Of a stretch of DNA of 64,000 nt, positions 10,337-20,080 are shown piece by piece; the first letter of the stretch is position 1, and each line of letters opens with the position of its first letter. Location of the stretch: assembly GCA_017506865.1 (NCBI GenBank), contig JAFCMP010000046.1, positions 620,001 to 684,000 on the forward strand, in the 5' to 3' direction. This DNA comes from Tribonema minus. Taxonomy: Eukaryota; Sar; Xanthophyceae; Tribonematales; Tribonemataceae. The notes under the pieces are model-generated. The model made no database searches. It was not told where the DNA came from and saw nothing but the letters and a program-made list of their open reading frames with translations. Made by a program: the position numbers and the translations under genes.

Positions 10337-13300
10337 TCAAGCGGAGGACGGAGGCGGCCTCTGAACAGCTTTGAGTGTCACAGGCCTGTAGCCGGCAGGG
10401 TGAATGCTGGGCAGCACTGTCTGGTAGATCTGCTGACCCGTATTGTATCTATCCATGACCACCGCCAGCGCCTTGCCCTTGGTCAGGCCAGCCGTACCTG
10501 TCACCGAAGTGCCCTTCTCATCTATGGCCAAGTCCTGCGCCAGCAGCGACAGCAGACATACACGTACAATGAGCATGCAGCAGCTGCATTTGATAAGGCA
10601 TCAGGCAGTGGAGCAGGTCTCTCCTGAAGTCCAACAATTGCCGCATGTCGCAGGCGCAGGTGCTGCGGCAGACACCGATCCAGAAACGACAATTGCAGTA
10701 CCCCGGCATGCTCAAGTTGCACCGCATGTCAGGATCGAATTGCAGGACCCTCGCATCGCATGGCTGCCTCTACACTGCTGATGTGCGTACGCGTCAGATC
10801 ACTACAAAGACACAGAAAACAATGAATATGATGATCAATATACTGCAATTACCCTGCGTGATGCGGCTGGGCCACATATTGCACTCATGGAAGCGTTCTC
10901 TAGTTGGTGCCACATGCACAAAGCTTGTTCGAGGTGTTGTAGAACAAGTATGGGTCCCTCACTGACAAGCCAGATATCAGGCGTGTACAACACGGCTGCA
11001 CGCATGCTTGATCAAGTAATGACACAAGTTGTCACTGAAGTGTTTCCTTGGTGTCATTGTGGCAACAAGAGGTGTGAGAGGTTAAGTGTTCCGCACTCAC
11101 TTTCACAGCTTCAGGCTTCATCTTCCAGAGGGCCACCCCATCCAACTGCATCTGCCGCGCGAAGTCCTTCACGTTGTCATCAGCCTTGCATACTCTGCTC
11201 TCGCGACCTGCAGCAGTATGGCACAACAGCAACACAAAGCCATGAGCGGTTGAACATGGAGCAGCAGTTGCTGCAGTGTACTTTGCTACACCTTTGCCGT
11301 GCCACCGCCAGTCCTGCCCACGCTCTCATACAAGTGTATGCATCGGCGTCAATGGCAAACGCTTGCACCAAGTGCACCAAAGCTCGGGCACTATCTTGCA
11401 ATTACTGACAGCAAACTCATATGCAGCAGAAGGCATGTCAACTTCAAGTACCAAGAGGCATGTCAACTTCAGGTGCTTGTGCCAAATGTTTGCCAGTGTA
11501 GCCTCGCTTACATGCGCAGTCAGATCTGTAAACTGTTGCACCAGTTCAAGCCCGCTGCCATAGATCAGTTGCAAATTCCAGTGCTGATTGCGCAGCTGGC
11601 GTAGCGCGCAGTGAGGCAAGTGATTACGTGTGCATGGAGGCCTGTAGGTTTTTACTTGTGCACCGCATGTGATACCACTGTAATGCGAGCACGCAACTAA
11701 GTCAGCAAGCAGCATGCATTCGTGTGCCGCCGCTGCCGCCCCGCCGCCGTGCCGCCGCCAGCCGCCGCGGCCCCCAAACACAAATCATTTGTACGATGAG
11801 CGCCAGCGCGCCAATTGCAAGTAGACCACCAGTTTGCATGCAAGGCTCACCTCAGCTGAAAACGAATACACCCGCTCCTCATGCACTTTGCCATGTGTAG
11901 GTAATAAGCCAACAAGCTCAACCATGGCTATCATAAGCACTCACCTCGTTTCCGCCGCTGCCACTTCGCTGCCGCCATGGTTAACAACATCGATAGCGCC
12001 GAAAAGCCGACAGCATACATACCAGGAGCCCTGCAATGGTGTGATGCATTTATTGTTGCAAAATAATAATAATGAGCTGTGTCATTTTTATATCATGCGG
12101 CAGTTACATTTTGTGCAACGAAAAAACACTCAATGTGGTGTGAACTTCAACTGAGAGGCTGCATACTGTACATTGTACTGCGCTCAGTGGCATCATGCTG
12201 AAATTGTCATTGCCATGGATGCTCTGCGCCAACCCCACAGCATGAAACCGAACATGTGATGCCACATCCAGAGCGCTATCCTGAATCAATACCAGCAGGT
12301 TATGTGACTGATGCCAGTGAGCACCACTCACCGCGCTTGCTGCCCAGGTGCGTCTTGAAAGCGTCAGCGCCCAGCCCCGTCACAGCGGTCACAGCGCGAA
12401 GCACGTCATTGTAGGCCGCGGCGTTGGCGGGCTTGTTGGGCGCCGTGTACAGGGTGTAAGCGCCGTCCTCGTCGCCGTCTTCGCTGAGCGTGAGCCCCGT
12501 CAAAGCCTTGCTGCTGGCGGCGACGTCGCGGACGATGGCGCGCACGCGCTGCAGGCATGTGTCGGGCACGTTGACGCCTTGCACCCAATTCGCTTCCTTC
12601 CCTGCGCAGTAGCAGCAGCAGAAGCAGCAGCGAATGGCATGTCAACTTTAAGTACCTGTGGTAGTGTGAGCCAGAGCAGCATTGCTTGCATGTGCAAACC
12701 GTTGAACCAGTTCAAGCCCGCTGCCGTAGATCAGTTGAGGATGCAAGTGCTGATTGGGCAGCCGGCGTAGCGCGCAGTGAGGCAAGTAATTACGTGTGCA
12801 TGGAGGCCTGTAGGTTGTTACTTGTTCACCGCATGTGATACCACTGTAATGCCAGCACCCAACCAAGTCAGCAAGCAGCATGCATTCGAGTGCCGCCGCT
12901 GCCGCCCCGCCGCCGTGCCGCCGCCCGCCGCCGCGGCGCCCAAACACAAAACATTTGTATGATGAGCGCCAGCGCGCCAATTGCAAGTAGACCACCCACT
13001 GCAGCAGGCAAGGCTCACCTCAGTTGGAAAACGAATACACACGCTCATGCACTTTGCCATGTGTAGGTAATAAGCCAACAAGCTCAACCATGGCTATCAA
13101 AGCACTCACATCATCTCTGCCGCCAACACTTGCTGCCGCCATGGTTAACATTATCGATAGTGCCCAAAAGCCATCAGCCAACAATTGCAACTATACCACC
13201 AATTGCATGCAATGCTCACCTGAGATGCGAAACGAATACAAGCCTTGATCGCATGTCACTTTGCCATGTATGGTTAACTCAGCCAACAAGCTGAGCCATG

Positions 13301-16300
13301 GCTACGACTCACACATGCAGCAACAGGTATGTCAACTTCAAGCACTAATAGCCAGGGTGCGCCAATCACAACTTTTGGTGGCCTTTACACCGTTGACAAC
13401 AGATGCTTCAAGATTTGATAAGGTGGGTGCACACCTGCAGCGCTTGGGTCTTCCTTCACGATGTTGGTGTACTCGCCCGCCTCCCACGCTTCATGTGACT
13501 TCTTGCCTGCAGCACATCACAGCGAGTGCAGAGCGTTATTGGTGTCTTAAACGGCAGAAGGGTCAGGTCATGCAACTAAAGAGGAGCCAGGTTAGGGGTT
13601 GGCACGTTATATCTTCTAGTCTGGGCTGTTTCCCTTTGTCTTGCTGCCAAAATATGGCCTATTTCTTATTTGATATATCCTTTTCCCCTCTTGCTGAAAA
13701 CGCGCAAAGTGGCACTGCTGCTGCGTGGTCAGCAAAAGGCACGTCAACTTCAAGTGCTTGTGATGATGTTTGCAAGAGCAGCATTGCTTGCATGTGCACA
13801 CTGAACTGCAAACTGTTGCGCCAGTCAAGCCCGCTGCCGTCAATGAGTTGCGGATGCAAGTGCTGATTGCAAATCCGACATGGTGTGCAGCAAGGCAAGT
13901 GATCACATGTGCATGGAAGCCTGTAGGTGTGTAGCTTGGAGTGCGCCTAGTGCAGCGCTGAAATGCGAGCACGCAAGTCAGTCAGCAGCATGCATTCCTG
14001 TGCCGCCGCTGCCGCCCCGCCGCCGTGCCGCCGCCCGCCGCCGCGGCGCCCAAACACAAAACATTTGTATGATGAGCGCCAGCGCGCCAATTGCAAGTAG
14101 ACCACCCACTGCAGCAGGCAAGGCTCACCTTAGTTGGGAAACGAATACACACGCTCATGCACTTTGCCATGTGTAGGTAATAAGCCAACAAGCTCAACCA
14201 TGGCTATCAAAGCACTCACATCATCTCTGCCGCCAACACTTGCTGCCGCCATGGTTAACATTATCGATAGTGCCCAAAAGCCATCAGCCAACAATTGCAA
14301 CTATACCACCAATTGCATGCAATGCTCACCTGAGATGCGAAACGAATACAAGCCTTGATCGCATGTCACTTTGCCATGTATGGTTAACTCAGCCAGCAAG
14401 CTGAGCCATGGCTACGACTCACACATGCAGCAACAGGTATGTCAACTTCAAGCACTAATAGCCAGGGTGCGCCAATCACAACTTTTGGTGGCCTTTACAC
14501 CGTTGACAACAGATGCTTCAAGATTTGATAAGGTGGGTGCACACCTGCAGCGCTTGGGTCTTCCTTCACGATGTTGGTGTACTCGCCCGCCTCCCACGCT
14601 TCATGTGACTTCTTGCCTGCAGCACATCACAGCGAGTGCAGAGCGTTATTGGTGTCTTAAATGGCAGAAGGGTCAGGTCATGCAACTAAAGAGGAGAAGG
14701 GTCAGGTCATGCAACTAAAGAGGAGCCAGGTTAGGGGTTGGCACGTTATATCTTCTAGTCTGGGCTGTTTCCCTTTGTCTTGCTGCCAAAATATGGCCTA
14801 TTTCTTATTTGATATATCCTTTTCCCCTCTTGCTGAAAACGCGCAAAGTGGCACTGCTACTGCGTGGTCAGCAAAAGGCACGTCAACTTCAAGTGCTTGT
14901 GATGATGTTTGCAAGAGCAGCATTGCTTGCATGTGCACACTGAACTGCAAACTGTTGCGCCAGTCAAGCCCGCTGCCGTCAATGAGTTGCGGATGCAAGT
15001 GCTGATTGCAAATCCGACATGGTGTGCAGCAAGGCAAGTGATCACATGTGCATGGAAGCCTGTAGGTGTGTAGCTTGGAGTGCGCCTAGTGCAGCGCTGA
15101 AATGCGAGCACGCAAGTCAGTCAGCAGCATGCATTCCTGTGCCGCCGCTGCCGCCCCGCCGCCGTGCCGCCGCCCGCCGCCGCGGCGCCCAAACACAAAA
15201 CATTTGTATGATGAGCGCCAGCGCGCCAATTGCAAGTAGACCACCGATTGCATGCAAGGCTCACCTCGGTTGGAAAACGAATACACGCGCTCATGCACTT
15301 TGCCATGTCTAGGTAAATAAGCCAACAAGCTCAACCATGGCTATCATAAGCACTCACCTCGTTTCCGCCGCTGCCACTTCGCTGCCGCCATGGTTAACAA
15401 CATCGATAGCGCCGAAAAGCCGACAGCAAACATACCAGGAGCTCTGCGATCTGTTGATACGTTTTGATATTAGTAACAATACTAAGCGGTGTCATTTTTA
15501 TATCATGCGGCATTTATATTTTGTGCAACAACAAGAACCGTCACTGCAGCCGCCACCGCTGCAGACTGTGGCAGCTAGTGTTTTGTGCGTCATGCACCTT
15601 TGACAGCTGTAAAGCTCATTTGCTGGCACCTGGACAAGATTCAAACCTGAACTCAACATTTGCGCAACCATCGCTCTAGAAACCACAAGTGTCAGGGTAC
15701 GACAATCACCGCAGCAGCGCCAACACCAGCAACGCACCTGCCCGCCGCTTGCAGTCCGTGTACCACGCCTGCCACTTAGCAAGACCCTCCTCCTCACCGA
15801 AGGCGCGAATGAACTGAAGCCGGCGTGCACCTCGCATTACGCTCTCCGCGTACGCTCCGCTGCTGTACCATCCAGAGCGCTTCCCCTCCGCTTTCTCCGG
15901 CCCCACGAGCTCCAGTAACCCCTTCGCGTCCGGCCGAGCTTTCCCCCGCAGCGCTTGGAGCGCACTGACGCAGTGAACCAGGCCCGCCAGCAGCCACAGT
16001 CTGCTGGACCGGCTCAGCGCCTGCCACATCACGTGCGACATGTGTTCATGCGGCACCAGCAGCAGGAACTGCCTCCCGTCTGAGCCGTTCTCGCCTACGC
16101 CCAGCACCAGCAGCAGCCGGCTATTGTTGTGCTCAGCAAGGCAGACGGCGGTGTGGCCACGAGGGCAAAGCGCGTCCAGGACCGCCGCCTCGTTGCGGGT
16201 GCCGATGCAAACGAAGGCGCGCACGCCATGGGCGTACTGCTCTCGCAGAAAGTCCGCGTAAGGCTGTGCGAAGAGGGCGAAGTCAGCGTCCTTGGGGCAC

Positions 16301-17319
16301 ATGATGTAATCGCCAGGGACTGTGGTGGGCGTCATGTTGCTTAGGAGCGCGGCCTCGTGCAGCGGCACGCCTCCGCCCAGCAGCTGCTGCAGCACGATCA
16401 CCGCCGCATTGGTGGGATGCCGCAGAGTCCAGGCGTGGTTCGCTGCTGCAGGGTTCAATGTTGTAGTAGTCGGGAAGGTGCCGCTGACGCTGAGGCCGCT
16501 GCTGTAGCTGCCATTGTGAGCCTGTAGGCCCTCGTGCAAGCGGGCTCGGTTAGCTGCGTCACGCACGGTGGATAGCTGCATTGGTCGCGTTGACGCGAGT
16601 CGTGGCCGCTTCAATGCCTGCGGCGCGCACAGGGGTGGCGCCGTTGATGATGGCGTCGAGGGCGTCTCGGGCGTGCTGGTCGCATGAGATCTGGCTGATG
16701 ATCTGCGCTCGGCGCTGTTCTGCGGAGACGGCGCCACTGGCTTCGATGTGTCGCAGTGAAGCCTCTGCATCAGGCTCCCAGTTCTGTATCTGCCGCACTT
16801 CCGGTGGCAGGTGCTGGTCTGCCTGTTGGCACTGCAAAATGTACACGCAGCAGAGCAATGTGCAGTCAGTGTCATATGGCCGGGATGAGACATTATCGGA
16901 TGTATTAGTACATGACTAACATACATGCACATGCCCGAATGAAATCCACAGAGATGCTGCTGTCGCGAATGTACATGTCATCAGCTTTTTTGTTCACACA
17001 TCGATTATTCAAGTATATAGAGGCTTTGTAGCAGTGGACGGCGCCGCATCGTCCAGCAAGAAGAGGGCAGAGTTGGCAAAAGTGGCTTGCAGCAGCTAGC
17101 ATCAGCAATCAAGCCGTTCATGCATCAACTCACCAGCTCTCCCAGCTCCCCAGCATCTGCAGCCGCAGAACTCGACGCCGCCACTCTGGCCTTCTTCGCC
17201 CGCGGCGGACGGGGCGCTGGCGTGGTCGGGTCGGCGATAAGGGATTGCTGCAGCCTGGTCGAAAGCTTAAGGTGCCGCTTGCTGCTGCTGCTGTCGCGGG
17301 CTGCGGCGAAGGCAAGCAT
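10337..17319 (-). CDS. Multi-exon protein of unknown function inside the element
   Basis: I do not recognise the family. Seven exons are supported by consensus splice sites and phase agreement: 17134-17319, 15738-16831, 14545-14616, 13435-13506, 12332-12601, 11101-11207 and 10337-10534. The start is the ATG at 17319. Exon 1 is basic and Ser/Ala-rich (APRPPRAKKARVAASSS, a possible nuclear signal). Exon 2 is mostly globular, with CPKDADFALFAQPYADFLRE and HEHMSHVMWQAL. Exons 3 and 4 are nearly identical 72-nt copies encoding KKSHEAWEAGEYTNIVKEDP. The next exon starts with the related GKEANWVQGVNVPDT. In exon 2 the frame changes at about 16558 (…NAAIHRA / RDAANRARLHEGL…). The total is one nucleotide over a multiple of three; either a +1 frameshift mutation or a 61-nt intron (GC|GTGACG…CTACAG|C) would resolve it. 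It shares a divergent promoter region with the gene at 17541. Confidence 0.65.
11450..15460. repeat. About 1.1-kb tandem repeats within introns of the unknown element gene
   Basis: A GCC-rich block (gccgccgctgccgccccgcc) recurs at about 11729, 12895, 14005 and 15144, with spacings of about 1166, 1110 and 1139 bp. The middle units (about 12890-14000 and 14001-15140) are almost identical over their whole length, indicating recent duplication. The second has an extra 29-bp duplication near 14690. The outer copies are partial. The segments at about 11880-12030 and 15305-15440 also match closely. Each full unit contains one copy of the 72-nt minus-strand exon. Confidence 0.9.
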
Positions 17320-17540
17320 GGTTGCTTGCGGATGTGCTGCCGGTACTCTCTGCAAGAGTCTCCCACGCCGCTGGCGTGCTTACAGCAGCACCAGCGCAAT
17401 ATGACACGATGCTCATATTCTTCAACCATGATTGCCTCAGCGCAGCAGCGCAGCTCTGCGCCACAACACCTGTGAACTGCGCCGCAGACTTCAACTCAGA
17501 CTTCAACTCAAGTGTTGGCAAAACAAGGACAAGGACCCAC
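17320..17540. promoter_or_regulatory. Divergent promoter region inside the element
   Basis: The interval separates the ATG at 17319 (minus) from the ATG at 17541 (plus), leaving about 220 bp for both promoters and 5' leaders. I recognised no TATA box or binding motif. A short direct repeat (cttcaactcagacttcaact, about 17489-17508) precedes the plus-strand start. Confidence 0.45.
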
Positions 17541-18248
17541 ATGAGCTGGTGTGGGAAGCACTGCGCCCACTGCCGCCAAGGCGTCAGGGCAGGGGTTAAA
17601 AAAGTTCGGAGCCGAGAGGGCCAAGGCCGCGTTTACCACGAGGCCTGTGCTACCACATATGGACAGCAGAAGCAGTTCAAGGATGCGAGAAACCGGATCT
17701 GCGATTACGAGGAAGAGTGTCTAGTGCGCGCCACTTATGGCCTCGTGGCGGCAGACGGCAAGAAAGGGACGCGGACCAGGTGCTCACGCCATGTTGAGGA
17801 AGGCATGGAGGATCTGGACCAACACATCGCCAAGAGGTGCCGGTCCAGCTACGATGGCGCTAGTGACGGTAGCAGCACCAGCAGCAGCGGCACCGGTGGC
17901 GGCAGCACCAGCAACGGTGGCAGCAGCAGCGGCGGCAGTGCCAGCAGGAGGGACTGTAGCAGCCGCAGCCGGGAGACAGGCGTGGCTCTGGAGGATACTG
18001 TGGAAGCGGATGCCGCAGTCTTGGAGTGGCTGACAAGCATGTCGGGTGATGACGGCATGCTCAAACGCATGGCGGGTCTCTGCGACAGCTCGCTCCGCAA
18101 GACGGTGGTGGAAGCCTACACGATGATGCTGGTGAACAGAGAGAGGACCCGGGCTGCGGAGCAGGCGGCGGCGCAGGCGGCGGCGGAGTGGGAGGTCTTC
18201 CAGAACACATCTGAAGAGCTGGCCGAGGGGCCACATGCTCAGGTGTAG
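17541..18248 (+). CDS. Small Cys/His-rich protein, unknown function
   Basis: From the ATG at 17541 the frame encodes 235 aa. The N-terminal 60 residues hold regularly spaced metal-ligand candidates: CGKHCAHC, then a Gly/Arg-rich loop, then YHEAC, with further Cys in CDYEEEC and CSRH. This suggests a treble-clef or zinc-ribbon-like fold. A Ser/Gly low-complexity linker (about residues 110-150) follows, then a helical C-terminus rich in Ala/Glu (AAEQAAAQAAAEWE). The frame stays open upstream to 17322, but that part overlaps the divergent gene and looks non-coding. It is convergent with the recombinase gene, with 124 bp between the stops. It could be a DNA- or protein-binding accessory factor; no family is recognised. 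Confidence 0.55.
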   Translation: MSWCGKHCAHCRQGVRAGVKKVRSREGQGRVYHEACATTYGQQKQFKDARNRICDYEEECLVRATYGLVAADGKKGTRTRCSRHVEEGMEDLDQHIAKRCRSSYDGASDGSSTSSSGTGGGSTSNGGSSSGGSASRRDCSSRSRETGVALEDTVEADAAVLEWLTSMSGDDGMLKRMAGLCDSSLRKTVVEAYTMMLVNRERTRAAEQAAAQAAAEWEVFQNTSEELAEGPHAQV

Positions 18249-18372
18249 AGCACAAGGATGACGGCAGCGGCTCTTGTCAGGTACGAGATACAGGATGCTT
18301 GATGCAACTGCATGGGATGGTCTGCTTGGTTTTGAGCTATTGTCACACGCTTTTGCCGCTTCTGATCACAGA

Positions 18373-19823
18373 TCATGCGCAACAAATTCCTTGCTGGTGG
18401 CAAGAACTTGGGGGCGCTGCTGCTCGCTGATGCTGGGGTTGCTGGCGACGTCGCAAAGCAAGGTACGCGTCACTGCACTTGCTGAGAAACCCCTCTGTCC
18501 TCGACAGCCGCGAAGCGGGCATGCACTTCTCCACCCACACGCTCAGTTCTAATTTCATGGCGTGGCCATAAAGCGCGTAAGTCAGAGCTACATACACAGC
18601 TCTGATGTCGCCAAAGTTGTAGACGCTGCCTCCTAAAAGGGCCTTTGCAGCTCTATTGGCAGTCTTGCAGTGACTGTTGTTGACGATCTTGTTCGATAAA
18701 CCTCCTGTATATCCTGCCGCTCCTTGACCCTGGTGGTGCGCTCTCAAGCGTCGCAGCGCTGCCAGAAACGCTTGTGGTTGACATAGAAGAGGCACTCGGC
18801 AAGTGCCGGAATCCTTCAAGCTCCTGAATTCGATGCTCTGATGAGCAGAGGCGACACTGTCATTAGTAACTGCAGCGGCAGCTGCCCCCGTCACAGGCTG
18901 ACTGAACTGCGCTGTACCCACAAGCTCTGCCATGCTGCGGCCAGACATGAGCGCCAGTGCACAGGCTAGTTCGAATGGCTTTGCACGAGGATAGTTAAGA
19001 ACCGCATTCATGGTTGTCCACCATGCAGTGGGGTGGAAGTGGCAGCTGCTGCTGCTGTGACCAATGCTTGGCAACGGCGCTTGCTGCTGCTGCTGCTGCG
19101 CACCGCACCTGCTAGCTCTGCAGTTGTGCTCTTCGCCCACTCTGGGAATTGCTGCTATGCCAGATCGTGCACTACGTGTTGCAGCAGCTGCTGCAAACTC
19201 CTTCGATGCTTTGGCACTACCATCTCTTGCTGCGGCAGGAGGGCCACCACCGCTGACGGACGAGGTCGTCGGTGGCGGTGACATATGCGAGTGTGCAGGC
19301 GCTAAGAAAGATGCGTTGGCACTCGTAGGCTGCTCTATGAGTCTCATTGCCTCCACATATGGTGGCATCACAATTAGCTTGTGCAGGAATGCATCCGCAG
19401 CCCTACTCCCCGTGTATGATGGCGCAGGAGGCTGCAACATCCCCTTTGCCATGAGGTTGTACTGCTCTGCATATGTAAGCTGGTCAAACTCCGCAACCGT
19501 TGTGCGACTGACTGACGGTCTTGTGCTTCTGTGGTAGTGCATGCTGGACTTCTGGCATTGTTCACTCGCTCCAGCACGTCCGTGATACCAGCCTTGTATT
19601 CACTACTGCCCTTCATGACGATATCACCATATTGCTGCCACCACAGGTATCTGATCTCGGCGAGACGCTGCTTAGTGGAGCGGGGGTGGTGTTGGCGCAG
19701 CCATTTCATGATCATGTCGGGTTGCTGCCTGTGCTGCAGGTACGCAGTCAGTCGTTGCACGTCATGACTGATGCTTCTGTCACTCATGTCGACGGTGCGG
19801 ATCGTTGTTACGATAGGCATCAT
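18373..19823 (-). CDS. Tyrosine recombinase, telomere-resolvase (protelomerase)-like
   Basis: Tyrosine recombinases cut and rejoin DNA through a phosphotyrosine. Telomere resolvases use this chemistry to turn inverted-repeat junctions into hairpin ends. In the 389-codon ORF 18373-19542 the C-terminal half shows ALALMSGRSMAEL (Arg about 202), a beta-hairpin with IEFRSLKDSG (Lys about 243), VPLLCQPQAFLAALRRLR, then YNFGDIRAVYVALTYALYG (Arg about 314) and SDAYLALRRR (candidate nucleophile Tyr about 360). This order and the DxRxxY block recall the protelomerase catalytic core. The usual His before the Tyr is not clear. An upstream ORF (ATG at 19823, ending 19374) with WLRQHHPRSTKQRLAEIRYLWW probably supplies the N-terminal domain. 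It is in another frame and overlaps the main ORF by about 170 nt, so a short intron or a -1 frame change is needed. The Ala/Ser/Gln-rich linker (about 80-165) is low complexity. Confidence 0.6.
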
Positions 19824-20080
19824 GTAATAAACACGCAACTGGCTGTTTCGCCATCTGTTGTCTCACATGACAGAGCAGCACAGTAATGGGGATTTTGCAA
19901 AATTATGCAATTGCACATGCAGTGACGCGCCGCATTTGTGACAGACGCATTCATTACCAGAAGGCGGAGCAGAAGGTTCAAAGGGTAGGCCACATTATGG
20001 AAACGTACAATTGTGGCATGCAAACACAGGTCATTGGGCAACTTTACATGAAGCACCACACATATGCCCTACACTTCACT
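19824..20080. other. Spacer between recombinase and replication-protein genes
   Basis: These 257 bp between two minus-strand genes hold no recognised ORF. They must contain the 3' end of the replication gene and the recombinase promoter. Confidence 0.4.

Noticed and set aside
13261..13866. 201-codon plus-strand ORF inside the tandem repeats, with a partial second copy at 14371-15005
   Set aside because: It runs antisense over a well-supported minus-strand exon and its introns. No motif is seen, and its ends do not respect the repeat unit.
11450..15460. CRISPR array or satellite DNA
   Set aside because: The repeat units are over 1 kb, carry exons and are few. No short regularly spaced repeats are present, and the genome is eukaryotic.
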